A DNA stretch of 36,865 bases from Methanobacteriota archaeon (GTDB lineage: Archaea > Thermoplasmatota > Thermoplasmata > Thermoplasmatales > ARK-15): positions 1-36,865 of the forward strand of contig WSBC01000026.1 of the NCBI GenBank assembly GCA_009758405.1, in the 5' to 3' direction. The notes beneath the pieces are model-generated. The model was not told the DNA's origin. It worked only from the letters and a program-made list of their open reading frames with translations, and made no database searches. Of this stretch, positions 28,259 through 36,748 are shown piece by piece (position 1 is the stretch's first letter; every line of letters begins with the position of its first letter). A program made the translations under genes and the position numbers.

Positions 28259-28276
28259 TTAAATGCATACATTTAA
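28259..28276. promoter_or_regulatory. palindrome between TATA box and start of the radical SAM gene
   Basis: TTAAATG-CATA-CATTTAA, a perfect inverted repeat with 7-base arms, ends two bases before ATG 28279. TTAAAATAATT just upstream (about 28250-28260) is the likely TATA box. Position suggests an operator on a leaderless gene; AT-richness makes chance symmetry more likely than for the other palindromes. Confidence 0.35.
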
Positions 28277-28278
28277 CC

Positions 28279-29223
28279 ATGGATAATTATATATCCTTTG
28301 GACCAGTACCTTCAAGAAGGCTTGGGAGAAGCCTTGGTGTAAATAATATTCCAGGGAAAACCTGCACCTACGGTTGTATCTACTGTCAAATAGGTAAAAC
28401 AATTAAAATGGAGTGTGAAAGAAGGAATTTTTATAGCCCTGATAAAATATTAAAGAGCGTAATGCAAAAGCTGAATTTAATAAAAGATAAAAAAGAGGTT
28501 GTGAATTATATTACATTTGTTCCTGATGGGGAACCCACACTTGATATTAATCTTGGAAAAGAGATTTCCCTTTTAAAGGAAACTGGTGAAAAAATTGCAA
28601 TAATAACAAACTCCTCATTAATATGGGATGAGGATGTAAGGAATGAACTTTTTTTGGCTGATTTAGTCTCTTTAAAGGTTGATTCTGTGGAATTAAACAC
28701 ATGGAAAAGGATAAATAGACCACATAAGTGTCTCGATCTAAATAAAATACTTGACGGTATTAAGTATTTCTCTTCAGAATACAAAGGAAAATTGATTACT
28801 GAGACAATGGTAGTAGGAAATATTGATTATGATTTTGAAAAAATAGGAATTTTTCTCTCAGGGTTGAATAATCTACATAAGGCTTATTTATCAATACCAA
28901 CCAGACCTCCGGCAGAAGAATGGGTTAAAAAACCGGAGGAAAATGTTTTAAATACTGGTTACCAAGTATTCGAAAAATTTTTAGGTGAAGGTAGGGTAGA
29001 GTATTTGATAGGCTATGAAGGTGAAGATTTCTCAATAACGGATAATCCAGAAATCAATCTTTTATCAATATTGTCCGTGCATCCAATGAGGGAGGATGCT
29101 GTTGAAAAGTTTTTGGAGAGGTCAGGAAATGATTATTCCCTAATAGAAAAACTTTTGAATGATGGAAAAATAAAGGTAATGGAATATTATGGTAAAAGGT
29201 ATTTTATGAGGAGGATTTTATGA
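28279..29223 (+). CDS. radical SAM protein (COG0731-like)
   Basis: A 314-residue radical SAM enzyme. The cluster motif is CTYGCIYCQ (C-x3-C-x2-C) near residues 29-36, preceded by SFGPVPSRRLGRSLGVN, the hallmark of this subgroup. FVPDGEPTLD supplies the GxP/GE SAM-binding motif. A C-terminal region of about 90 residues (ILSVHPMREDAVEKFLE to the end) looks like a small winged-helix or helical add-on. COG0731 includes wyosine-forming enzymes, but this subgroup has no assigned reaction. The 3' end overlaps the flavodiiron gene on the other strand by 20 bases. Confidence 0.88.
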   Translation: MDNYISFGPVPSRRLGRSLGVNNIPGKTCTYGCIYCQIGKTIKMECERRNFYSPDKILKSVMQKLNLIKDKKEVVNYITFVPDGEPTLDINLGKEISLLKETGEKIAIITNSSLIWDEDVRNELFLADLVSLKVDSVELNTWKRINRPHKCLDLNKILDGIKYFSSEYKGKLITETMVVGNIDYDFEKIGIFLSGLNNLHKAYLSIPTRPPAEEWVKKPEENVLNTGYQVFEKFLGEGRVEYLIGYEGEDFSITDNPEINLLSILSVHPMREDAVEKFLERSGNDYSLIEKLLNDGKIKVMEYYGKRYFMRRIL

Positions 29224-30388
29224 CCTCTGCAAGTCTTTTACCCACCTCATAGGATTTTTGTAGGTCCTCCTCTGTCGGTACCATCTGTGCTCTAAGGAAA
29301 GGCTCAGGAACCTTCATTTTAAGATCCTTCATCCTATTTTCTATCATCTTTGCTGCCTCTCCGCTCCAGGCATATGTACCAAAGGCAAATCCAATTTTAT
29401 TTCTTAGGCTTATTGTGGCAAGGCTAGCCAGAAGTATCCATACAGGCTTTATCGCATCCCCATTTATTGTACTTGAACCAACAATAAGTGCATCGCTTTC
29501 TTCAATTATATCTATTATTGTTTCATCTATTCCTGTCCCAGATAGATCAAATATTTCAGTTACTATTCCATTATCCATAAGCCCCTTTGCAATATTTTGC
29601 GCCATTGCCGCTGTTCCACCGTAGGGAGATGCATAAAATATTACAGCCTTTTTATAATCCTTCTTTTTAGGTGTGGACCATTCCCTGTACAAATTTATAT
29701 ATTTCCATGGATCATTTCTCAATATAGGCCCATGACTAGGCGCAACTATCTCAATCTTTTTATTTTCAATCTTTTTTATTGCCTGTAGGGAGTATTCCTT
29801 AAATGGTCTCATTATTGTGAAGAAGTAATGTTTAAATGAGAATGAAAAATCAAGTGTTTCATCGTTGAATATTGAATTTTCATCGCAGTAATGACAACCA
29901 AGGAAATCGCATGGGAAAAGAATTGAATCCTCAACCAGATATGTAAACATTGTATCAGGCCAATGCAAAAATGGTGCCTGTATGAATTCGAGTGTCTTAT
30001 CCCCCAAGGATATACTATTACCATCACCCACCAGCATAGGATTAATATCCCTATGCAAAAGTTCTTTGAGTATTACCTGGGCGTTTTTAGAAATAACTAC
30101 TCTAGCTTTTGTTTTTTCCAGAATATAAGGTAGGGCACCTGAATGATCTGGTTCCAGGTGATTTAGTATAATATAATCTATTTTTTCAATGGGTATTATT
30201 TCTTCAATTTTCTTGAAAAATTCATCCCTGAAACTTGCCTTTACAGTATCTACAAGGGCTACCTTTTCATTCCCTAAAATTAAGTAACTATTGTATGTTG
30301 TTCCTGCCTCTGCCTGCATTATAACATCAAATATCCTAAGTTTTGGGTCCTTTACACCTACCCAATAAACTCCTTCCTTGATTTTCAT
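29204..30388 (-). CDS. fprA: flavodiiron protein (FprA, A-type flavoprotein)
   Basis: A 394-residue O2 and/or NO reductase. The N-terminal metallo-beta-lactamase domain has the diiron ligands in NHLEPDHSGA (His77, Glu79, Asp81, His82), with further ligands in PFLHWPDT, PCDFLGCHYCD and APSHGPILR. The C-terminal flavodoxin domain (from about residue 245) opens KKAVIFYASPYGGTAAMA for FMN. It needs electrons from rubredoxin or F420H2; a rubredoxin gene lies in the same run. ATG overlaps the nfo stop (ATGA). It is the last gene of the oxidative-stress run. Confidence 0.94.
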   Translation of the reverse strand: MKIKEGVYWVGVKDPKLRIFDVIMQAEAGTTYNSYLILGNEKVALVDTVKASFRDEFFKKIEEIIPIEKIDYIILNHLEPDHSGALPYILEKTKARVVISKNAQVILKELLHRDINPMLVGDGNSISLGDKTLEFIQAPFLHWPDTMFTYLVEDSILFPCDFLGCHYCDENSIFNDETLDFSFSFKHYFFTIMRPFKEYSLQAIKKIENKKIEIVAPSHGPILRNDPWKYINLYREWSTPKKKDYKKAVIFYASPYGGTAAMAQNIAKGLMDNGIVTEIFDLSGTGIDETIIDIIEESDALIVGSSTINGDAIKPVWILLASLATISLRNKIGFAFGTYAWSGEAAKMIENRMKDLKMKVPEPFLRAQMVPTEEDLQKSYEVGKRLAEVIKSSS

Positions 30389-31236
30389 AAAATTTCACCT
30401 TCAAAAATTTCCTTTATTACATTAAGGTCCTGGGGATATAATTCTTCCCCTCCTGGTGTTTCAAGTATAAATGGTACATCCTGGAATCTTTTATCCAATA
30501 GTATATTTTTAAATCCCTGTCTTCCTATGTAACCATAGCCAATCTGTGCATGTCTGTCTACCCTACTACCAAGGGCCTTTTCTGAATCATTTAAATGTAC
30601 AGCAACAAGCTTCTCAAAGCCTATTTTATTCTGGAATTCATTCATTGTATTTTCGTAACCTTTTTCACTTCTAAGTTCATAACCAGCGGCAAATATATGG
30701 CATGTATCCATACAAACATTCACCCTCTTTTCATCAGAGACTTTTTCTATAATGTAATTAAGATGCTCAAATTTGTAGCCAAGATTGGTACCCTGACCGG
30801 CTGTTGTCTCTAATGTTATATTAACATCCTTAACCTCTGATAATTCAATAATTTTGTCAATGGCATCCACTATTCTGTTTAAGCCAAAATCCTCGCCTTT
30901 ACCCATATGAGCCCCAGGATGAAATATTAAATATGGTATTTTAAGCTGCGAGCATCTTTCCATTTCATGTACCATTGATTTTATGGACTTTTCCCAATTT
31001 TCGTTATCGGGTGCAGCAAGATTTACAAGATATGATGCGTGAGCCACTGTAATTAAAAGACCGTACTTTTTACTATTCTCTTGAAATAAAATTACATCAT
31101 CCATATTAAGGGGTTTTGAAATCCATTGCCTTTGGTTCTTTGTAAAAACCTGGGCACAGTTCAGTCCAATAGATTTCGCCCTTTCTGGTATTCCTGAAAA
31201 ACCACCTGATATTGACATATGCCCTCCAATCTTCAT
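30385..31236 (-). CDS. nfo: deoxyribonuclease IV (AP endonuclease)
   Basis: A 283-residue TIM-barrel endonuclease that nicks 5' of abasic sites. Zinc-ligand motifs are visible: KIGGHMSISGG at the start, VAHASYLVNLAAPD, LIFHPGAHMG, LETTAGQGTNLG, VCMDTCHIFAAGY, VHLNDSEKALGSRVDRHAQIGYG and the C-terminal ILETPGG. ATG 31236 is favoured over GTG 31245 because GGTGA lies correctly before it, itself overlapping the stop of the upstream beta-subunit gene. DNA repair in this position fits oxidative damage. Confidence 0.95.
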   Translation of the reverse strand: MKIGGHMSISGGFSGIPERAKSIGLNCAQVFTKNQRQWISKPLNMDDVILFQENSKKYGLLITVAHASYLVNLAAPDNENWEKSIKSMVHEMERCSQLKIPYLIFHPGAHMGKGEDFGLNRIVDAIDKIIELSEVKDVNITLETTAGQGTNLGYKFEHLNYIIEKVSDEKRVNVCMDTCHIFAAGYELRSEKGYENTMNEFQNKIGFEKLVAVHLNDSEKALGSRVDRHAQIGYGYIGRQGFKNILLDKRFQDVPFILETPGGEELYPQDLNVIKEIFEGEIL

Positions 31237-31241
31237 TTGGA

Positions 31242-32084
31242 TCACCTGAATTCATCATATATTTTTTCTATTGATAAATCCACATCAATGGGTTTCAATG
31301 GCGAATGAACAAATTTTCTGAATACCTTTTCTTCAAATGTTTTTTCCTCCTTTTTATAAATTATGCCCAGTGCAAATTTTTCATCAAGAAGGATCTCAAA
31401 TGCCTTCTTTTTATCAGTTGGATCATGATCCTTAAGCTGATATGAATTCTCTTTATACCAATCGTATGTATTTATTTTATTCCACGTGACACAAGGTGAA
31501 AGTACATCCACCAAAGCAAAGCCCTTATGTTTTATTGCCTCCTCTATTATGTTTGAAAGCTGTAATGGATCACCAGAAAAACCCCTTGCAACAAAAGTGG
31601 CTCCTGAAGCAAGTGCAAGTAAAGGACCATTTACCGGTTTCTCGTAGGAACCATAGGGTGTTGTGATTGTAATAAAACCTTCATCGCTAGTTGGTGATAC
31701 TTGGCCCTTGGTAAGGCCATAAATCTGGTTGTTCATCACAATGTATGCAACATCAAGATTTCTCCTTGCGATGTGTACAAGATGTTCAGTTCCTATTGCA
31801 TATGCATCTCCATCCCCTCCCGCTATGATTACCTCCAGCTCAGGGTTGGAGAGTTTTATTCCTGTTGCAACTGCTGCAGCCCTGCCATGGATAGTATGTA
31901 TGCCATAGGAATAAAAATAACTATTAATCTTGCTTGAGCAGCCTATGCCTGTAACAAGAACTGTTTTTGTGGGATCAAGACCAAGATTTGAAGCTGCTCT
32001 TTTTAATGCTGTAAGAACACCATAGTCACCGCAGCCAGGACACCATGTTGGAGTATCCCTATCATAGAGGTTAATATTCACCAT
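31242..32084 (-). CDS. korB: 2-oxoacid:ferredoxin oxidoreductase beta subunit
   Basis: A 280-residue thiamine-diphosphate-binding subunit. CPGCGDYGVL (Cys15/Cys18 region) supplies cluster ligands, and GGDGDAYAIGTEHLVHIARRNLDVAYIVMNNQIYGLTKGQ is the TPP/Mg motif (GDG to NN). It oxidatively decarboxylates 2-oxoacids to acyl-CoA and reduces ferredoxin with the alpha subunit. A strong GGAGGTGAT ribosome site lies in the end of the alpha gene (7-base overlap). Whether it prefers 2-oxoglutarate or a broader set cannot be read from sequence. Confidence 0.93.
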   Translation of the reverse strand: MVNINLYDRDTPTWCPGCGDYGVLTALKRAASNLGLDPTKTVLVTGIGCSSKINSYFYSYGIHTIHGRAAAVATGIKLSNPELEVIIAGGDGDAYAIGTEHLVHIARRNLDVAYIVMNNQIYGLTKGQVSPTSDEGFITITTPYGSYEKPVNGPLLALASGATFVARGFSGDPLQLSNIIEEAIKHKGFALVDVLSPCVTWNKINTYDWYKENSYQLKDHDPTDKKKAFEILLDEKFALGIIYKKEEKTFEEKVFRKFVHSPLKPIDVDLSIEKIYDEFR

Positions 32085-33793
32085 CCCATCACCTCCCTTA
32101 TCTTCCTTTCTATAATTCCTGGCCTGAATGATCTGCCATCGTACTTTCTTATTCCAACTGTATTTCTGAATCCTGTGTTAAGTTTCACCAGATCCTCCAG
32201 CTGGCCAAGGTAATTCTGCTCTACAACAAAGGCAATTTTAACATCCTTTAGATTCTCCTTAACATCATCCAGAAAAGGAAACAGGGTCCTTACCCTGATG
32301 AATTTAATATTTTTTGGTAGTCTTTCCATTGCCTCAATTATTGGACCCATTGTTGAACCCATACTGATTATTGCTACCTCCCCTTCACCCTCAACAATGG
32401 AAGGGAATAATTCCTTTTTCATCAATTCTATTTTTTTCATTCTCTTTTCCATCATTTTTACCCTATTTACAGGGTTCTCAGTAATATGCCCATAGATGTC
32501 GTGTTCATCACCTGTCTCAAGATGTATGCCTTTTTCAATACCAGGTATAGTTCTGTATGATATACCATCATCTTCCAGGCTGTATCTTGGAAATTCTTTA
32601 CCTTTATCTGAAGGGTTTAATTCCAATTTACCCCTTTCTATTTTTAATGATTTTAGATCAAATTTTTTTACCACCTGTTTATTCCAGCTAATTAATTCAT
32701 CACTGAGGATTATTACAGGTACTTGAAATTTCTCTGAAAGGTTGAATGCTTGGAAGGAAAAATAAAATGCCTCCTCCACATTTCCAGGGGCTATTACTAT
32801 TCTAGCCTTATCACCATGACCACCATAGATAGCATGGTTTATATCACTCTGCTCAGTTTTTGTAGGTAAACCTGTACTAGGTCCTGCCCTCTGTGCATCA
32901 AGTATAACCACAGGCTGTTCTATCATGCTGGCCAATCCTATCCCCTCAGTTTTTAAATCAAAGCCTGGACCTGATGTCACTGCCATTGCCCTCAATCCTG
33001 CATATGCAGCCCCTACGGCCATATTTATGGCTGCTATCTCCGATTCTGCCTGAATAGCTACACCACCTCTTTCAGGCAAATGCTTTGAAAGGAATTCCAA
33101 TACATCACTTGCGGGTGTAATTGGATATGCAGCTATAAATCTGCAGCCTGCTGCAAGTGCGCCTAGGCCTATCGCCTCGTTTCCCATTAGTAAAAGGGTA
33201 TCATCCTCTCCTCTTAAAATTTGTAAAGAGTAATTTTCCATTAATGGTAGACCCTTCGATTTCTCAACTCCTATATCAAAGGCCCTTAAATTTTCTTCAA
33301 TAATTTTTTCACTTTTATTTTTATATGTATCCTTTATCGTTTCCTTCATTATAACTTCATCAAAATGAAATAGATGTGAGATCACGCCAAGTGCCATGGT
33401 ATTTTTTATCAATTCAATTCCAAGCTCCTTCCTTGCAATATTGGCAAGAGGTATCTTTATCTTCTTAATATCTTCCCTATTTATTTCAATGTCTTTTCTA
33501 CTGTTATCGTAAATTACAACACCTCCTGGCTCGATTTCATCAATATGGAGAGATATTGAATCCTCATCAAAGGATAGTAGTGCATCAATCCTGTCCCCAA
33601 TTGAATATATCTTTTTTTGAGCACCCCTGATTGCATAGCTTGTATGCCCTCCCCTTATCCTTGATGGAAAATCCTTGTCAGTAGCCACATAAAAGCCAAT
33701 TCGCCTGAAATATCTTGATAGTATTTCACCTGTGGCAAGCGATCCATCACCAGCCTGCCCGCCTATCCTAACCGCCAAATCATTTATTTTCAT
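32078..33793 (-). CDS. korA: 2-oxoacid:ferredoxin oxidoreductase alpha subunit (gamma-alpha fusion)
   Basis: A 571-residue fused subunit. Residues 1 to about 180 form the gamma domain ([37 protein letters not shown]); the remainder is the alpha part with [54 protein letters not shown]. The YPITP motif is characteristic of two-subunit archaeal enzymes acting on CoA-dependent 2-oxoacids. No separate ferredoxin-like delta gene is present. ATG 33793 overlaps the rubredoxin stop (ATGA), so it is coupled to the oxidative-stress genes upstream. Confidence 0.94.
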   Translation of the reverse strand: MKINDLAVRIGGQAGDGSLATGEILSRYFRRIGFYVATDKDFPSRIRGGHTSYAIRGAQKKIYSIGDRIDALLSFDEDSISLHIDEIEPGGVVIYDNSRKDIEINREDIKKIKIPLANIARKELGIELIKNTMALGVISHLFHFDEVIMKETIKDTYKNKSEKIIEENLRAFDIGVEKSKGLPLMENYSLQILRGEDDTLLLMGNEAIGLGALAAGCRFIAAYPITPASDVLEFLSKHLPERGGVAIQAESEIAAINMAVGAAYAGLRAMAVTSGPGFDLKTEGIGLASMIEQPVVILDAQRAGPSTGLPTKTEQSDINHAIYGGHGDKARIVIAPGNVEEAFYFSFQAFNLSEKFQVPVIILSDELISWNKQVVKKFDLKSLKIERGKLELNPSDKGKEFPRYSLEDDGISYRTIPGIEKGIHLETGDEHDIYGHITENPVNRVKMMEKRMKKIELMKKELFPSIVEGEGEVAIISMGSTMGPIIEAMERLPKNIKFIRVRTLFPFLDDVKENLKDVKIAFVVEQNYLGQLEDLVKLNTGFRNTVGIRKYDGRSFRPGIIERKIREVMGW

Positions 33794-33951
33794 AGTCTCA
33801 TAAACAACTCCTTACTTGCACCACAAACGGGACATGTATAATCATCAGGCAATTCATCAAAGGGTGTACCAGGAGCAATCCCCCTATCTGGTTCTCCAAT
33901 ATCTGGATCATAAATATATCCACATACGCTACATTGGTATTTTATTCCCAT
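33790..33951 (-). CDS. rubredoxin
   Basis: A 53-residue rubredoxin. Four Fe ligands are at Cys7, Cys10, Cys40 and Cys43 in [18 protein letters not shown] and [10 protein letters not shown], with the usual [15 protein letters not shown] linker. A near-perfect AAAGGAGGT ribosome site lies 6-7 bases before ATG 33951, inside the end of the peroxiredoxin gene (10-base overlap); its stop overlaps korA. It is the likely electron carrier to superoxide reductase, rubrerythrin and flavodiiron protein made from the same run. Confidence 0.95.
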   Translation of the reverse strand: MGIKYQCSVCGYIYDPDIGEPDRGIAPGTPFDELPDDYTCPVCGASKELFMRL

Positions 33952-34367
33952 TTTTTTACCTCCTTTAATTTTTCAATTATTTCATCAGCGTGAATATCAA
34001 TATTTACCCTCCCCCAAACACTAACAATATTCCTCTCCGGATTTATTAAAAATGTGGATCTTCTAGCCTTCCCCATATTTTCTACTCCAAATTTTTTAAC
34101 CAATGTTCTAGATTTATCACTGTATAAATTAAATGGAAGATTCAATTTTTCTTTGAATTTCTTATGGGTTTCAGCGTCATCTACACTAACACCTATAATT
34201 TCAACGCCCATTTCTTTAAATTTTTCATATTTATCTCTAAATGAAATTGCCTCTCTTGTGCATCCAGATGTAAAATCCTTTGGATAAAAATAAAGAATTA
34301 TCCATTTGCCTTTTAAATCTGGAAATATTTCATCAATAAATGATACATTATCTCCTTCCTTTAGCAT
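33942..34367 (-). CDS. bcp: peroxiredoxin, BCP/PrxQ type, single cysteine
   Basis: About 141 residues with thioredoxin fold. The peroxidatic site is [13 protein letters not shown] with Cys36. No other Cys occurs in the protein, so a resolving cysteine is absent and an external reductant is required. [16 protein letters not shown] near the end is family-typical. ATG 34367 ([10 protein letters not shown]) matches the usual BCP start; the in-frame ATG at 34383-34385 would add six residues and overlap the nitroreductase gene. Confidence 0.92.
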   Translation of the reverse strand: MLKEGDNVSFIDEIFPDLKGKWIILYFYPKDFTSGCTREAISFRDKYEKFKEMGVEIIGVSVDDAETHKKFKEKLNLPFNLYSDKSRTLVKKFGVENMGKARRSTFLINPERNIVSVWGRVNIDIHADEIIEKLKEVKKWE

Positions 34368-34368
34368 T

Positions 34369-34875
34369 TTACCACTCTCCCTCATGTAAAATTTCTCTTA
34401 AACTTTTTCTTTCCCTTTCCCTAATCTCTTTTCCTTCAGGATATCCAATAACAATTATTACTGGAACCCTGTAATTTTCAGGAATATTCAGTGATTTCTT
34501 TACGCCTATTTCATCAAATCCTGCAATGGAATGGGCTATGAGACCATGATAATATGCATTCAAAAGCATATTTTCCACTGCCAAACCACAGTCTAGAAGA
34601 AAATAATTCATCCCATGAACAACACAGGCAGAATCTGGATCGCAGGCCATTACTACATATGCATAGGCGTTTTTAGCCCATGAATTGCCCTTGTTTATGA
34701 ATGGGAAAATCTTTTCATTCTTTGGTTTTTTCAAAAGTATAAAATGGCAGGGCTGCTTATTAAAACAGGATGGTGCTAACCTACCTGCCTCTATTATATC
34801 TTTAATTATTTCATCAACTATCTCTTTGTCTGAAAAGTTTCTGTAACTTTTTCTCAATTCTATCTCTTTTAGCAT
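34369..34875 (-). CDS. nitroreductase-family flavoprotein
   Basis: A 168-residue FMN oxidoreductase. Family motifs are LRKSYRNFSDKEI (phosphate-binding Arg region), EAGRLAPSCFNKQPCHFILLK, LDCGLAVENMLLNAYYHGL and the C-terminal VPVIIVIGYPEGKE. It is short, as in the minimal archaeal forms. The substrate is unknown; it could reduce nitro/quinone compounds or act as an electron shuttle. Its start follows directly on the stop of the ferritin-like gene with no gap. Confidence 0.9.
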   Translation of the reverse strand: MLKEIELRKSYRNFSDKEIVDEIIKDIIEAGRLAPSCFNKQPCHFILLKKPKNEKIFPFINKGNSWAKNAYAYVVMACDPDSACVVHGMNYFLLDCGLAVENMLLNAYYHGLIAHSIAGFDEIGVKKSLNIPENYRVPVIIVIGYPEGKEIRERERKSLREILHEGEW

Positions 34876-35316
34876 TCAAAATTCCCCGTAAATGAGCTCA
34901 TCGTAAAAATTTTCAAGCTTTGCCTTATGGTTCATCTCCTGATTTTTTAGGAAATCAAGTATATTTTTTATATTCTCATCAAGTATATGATTCTCCATTT
35001 CATTGTAAAAATTGAACTCTTTTTCTTCCCTACCGATCGCATATAATAAAATATCTTTAAGGTCAGAGTGCTCATCTATTTTCTCTTTTTTTGGAAGGTG
35101 ATCTGCTATTTTCAAAAGAGGATAATTATCTATTTTTACATCCTTTTCAGAGAAGTATTTTAAGAGTATATTTTTATGATTCTTTTCCTCCTCAGCTAAT
35201 TCTTTGAGCATCTCCCTTGCAGATGGATTCACAACAATATTTGAAAATTTCAAATAAAATTGATATGCATCCTCTTCTGCTTGATATGCCATCTCTATCA
35301 ATTCTTTTACTTCCAT
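34876..35316 (-). CDS. rubrerythrin-like diiron protein without rubredoxin domain
   Basis: About 146 residues forming a four-helix ferritin-like bundle. Two ligand pairs are visible: AYQAEEDAYQFYLKFS with EEEKNHKNIL (Glu and E-x2-H), and GREEKEFNFYNEMEN with NQEMNHKAKLENFY (Glu and E-x2-H). The C-terminal rubredoxin domain of rubrerythrin is missing. It may reduce peroxide or hold iron. ATG 35316 is chosen because AGGTGAG precedes it; GTG 35325 is the alternative. Confidence 0.88.
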   Translation of the reverse strand: MEVKELIEMAYQAEEDAYQFYLKFSNIVVNPSAREMLKELAEEEKNHKNILLKYFSEKDVKIDNYPLLKIADHLPKKEKIDEHSDLKDILLYAIGREEKEFNFYNEMENHILDENIKNILDFLKNQEMNHKAKLENFYDELIYGEF

Positions 35317-35344
35317 TTTTCTCACCTAAAAAAATTAAAAAAAT

Positions 35345-35710
35345 TTATTCTACATCAATATCAATAGAGTTTTCCCATACACCATGTACATTGCAATATG
35401 CCAGAGCATAGATTGTGGATTTCTTTTCAAGCTTCATTTTAAATGTAACAGAAGGGTCTGCAAATGTGGGGCCAAGATCAAATGTTGCAACGTGAACAGG
35501 ATTGTAAGGTCTTCCATCTACCTGGGCAAATATCTGTACCCATTTTATATGGTGCTCCACAAGATTCGGATGCGGCACATCCTTCCCAACAACCACAGTC
35601 ACCGTAAACCACTGGCCTGCCTTCACCTTCTTGGGCGCATCTATTACTGGCACATGCTTCTCTTTCCCTTCCTTCTCAGGCGAAATCACTACATCTCCAA
35701 ACTTTTTCAT
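35345..35710 (-). CDS. sor: superoxide reductase (neelaredoxin type)
   Basis: A 121-residue single-iron superoxide reductase that converts superoxide to peroxide without releasing O2. Ligands of the Fe(His)4Cys centre are recognisable as His19, His47, His53, Cys106 and His109 (KEKHVPVI, HPNLVEHHIKW, YCNVHGVW). The catalytic loop Glu17-Lys18 is present. The N-terminal desulforedoxin domain is absent, so this is the one-iron class. Peroxide made here would be handled by rubrerythrin and peroxiredoxin encoded alongside. Confidence 0.95.
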   Translation of the reverse strand: MKKFGDVVISPEKEGKEKHVPVIDAPKKVKAGQWFTVTVVVGKDVPHPNLVEHHIKWVQIFAQVDGRPYNPVHVATFDLGPTFADPSVTFKMKLEKKSTIYALAYCNVHGVWENSIDIDVE

Positions 35711-35722
35711 TTTTACACCTCC

Positions 35723-36184
35723 TTACATAATTGATTCCAATATTTCTTCATCTTCAATTTCTTCCTTAATTATTTCCTGCACAATTCCATAGGTGATAAA
35801 GTCCTTTCCGTGCGTCTTTTTTATGAGTCTGTTAAATACTTCAATGAGGCAGCGCTTAAAGCTTAGTAATGATTCGATCATCTCCTTTTCATTCTTAGAA
35901 TTTATAGATTCAGGATATTTACAATTACCAATCCTAATCATCTCTGAAGGGTTGTATATTATTGAACCACCTAGAGTCTTTATTCTTGAAGATAACAATT
36001 CAGCATGTTTAAGATCCCTTAAATATATTTTTTCAAAGATTAATTTTAAATTGGAGTTTATTGTTGTTCTGGATGAATACCAGAATAAATAAAGGGATAG
36101 CCACTCATCGGCATATGCCCTGTTAAGATCACTGATTATCTCAGGTACGCTTATTTCAACAATTTCTCTTGCCTTCTTTCCCAT
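35723..36184 (-). CDS. ferritin/bacterioferritin-like (Dps-like) diiron protein
   Basis: A 153-residue helical protein of the ferritin-like superfamily. AYADEWLSLYLFW (Glu27) and RDLKHAELLSSRI (Asp57, His60) form the first helix pair; a second pair near the C-terminus has YGIVQEIIKEEIEDEEILE. The usual E-x2-H pairs are altered to D-x2-H and E-x2-D, so metal binding may differ or may be a subfamily trait. A role in iron storage or protection from Fenton chemistry is inferred. It lies 6 bases after rubrerythrin. Confidence 0.75.
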   Translation of the reverse strand: MGKKAREIVEISVPEIISDLNRAYADEWLSLYLFWYSSRTTINSNLKLIFEKIYLRDLKHAELLSSRIKTLGGSIIYNPSEMIRIGNCKYPESINSKNEKEMIESLLSFKRCLIEVFNRLIKKTHGKDFITYGIVQEIIKEEIEDEEILESIM

Positions 36185-36190
36185 AGGAGA

Positions 36191-36694
36191 TCAGAACTTC
36201 TTAAATGCGGAAGCAGGAGCTCCGCAAACTGGGCATTTCTCTGGAGCCTTGCCCACGGCTGTATAACCGCACACGGTACAAATGTAAATATCCCCTATAT
36301 CAATATCCTTCTTCCCCTTCACACTTTCTTTTGCCTTTTTGTACAATTCAGCATGTATCTTTTCTGCCTCTAAAGCATAGTGAGTTGATTGCTCTGCACT
36401 CTTTTCACCTTGAAATTTTGCTACCTCATTGAATACTGGATACATCTCTTCCACTTCATAGGTTTCACCGTCTATGGCAACTTGAAGATTATTCTCAGTA
36501 TCTTTTATAAGTCCCAAAGCCCTATAATGATTTGTTGCATGGACCTGTTCTGCATAGGAAATTGCCCTAAATAATCTTGCAACATTCTTATAACCTGCCT
36601 TTTCAGCAACATCGGCAAAAATTTGATACCTCATATGTGCCTGACTTTCACCTGCAAAAGCATCCCCCAAATTCTTTTCTGTCATTTTTTTCAT
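36191..36694 (-). CDS. rbr: rubrerythrin
   Basis: A 167-residue NAD(P)H/rubredoxin-dependent peroxidase. The N-terminal diiron bundle has LGDAFAGESQAHMRYQIFADVAE, ISYAEQVHATNH and STHYALEAEKIHAELY. The C-terminal rubredoxin-like Fe(Cys)4 domain is CTVCGYTAVGKAPEKCPVCGAP. ATG 36694 has GGTGA 4 bases upstream. It is the first gene of an eleven-gene minus-strand run and likely marks its promoter. Confidence 0.96.
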   Translation of the reverse strand: MKKMTEKNLGDAFAGESQAHMRYQIFADVAEKAGYKNVARLFRAISYAEQVHATNHYRALGLIKDTENNLQVAIDGETYEVEEMYPVFNEVAKFQGEKSAEQSTHYALEAEKIHAELYKKAKESVKGKKDIDIGDIYICTVCGYTAVGKAPEKCPVCGAPASAFKKF

Positions 36695-36724
36695 TCTATC
36701 ACCAGTATTATTATGATTTTTTCA

Positions 36725-36738
36725 TATTTTAAAATTTT
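36725..36738 (-). promoter_or_regulatory. probable TATA region of the rubrerythrin operon
   Basis: An AT-only symmetric stretch TATTTTAAAATTTT lies about 31-44 bases before ATG 36694 on the minus strand. With a transcription start some 10-15 bases before the ATG, this leaves a short leader holding the GGTGA ribosome site. The intergenic region is only 54 bases. Confidence 0.4.
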
Positions 36739-36748
36739 GTATTTTCTA

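Noticed and set aside
35384-35734. 116-codon plus-strand frame over superoxide reductase
   Set aside because: It is antisense to a complete, motif-bearing superoxide reductase gene and its translation has no recognisable features.
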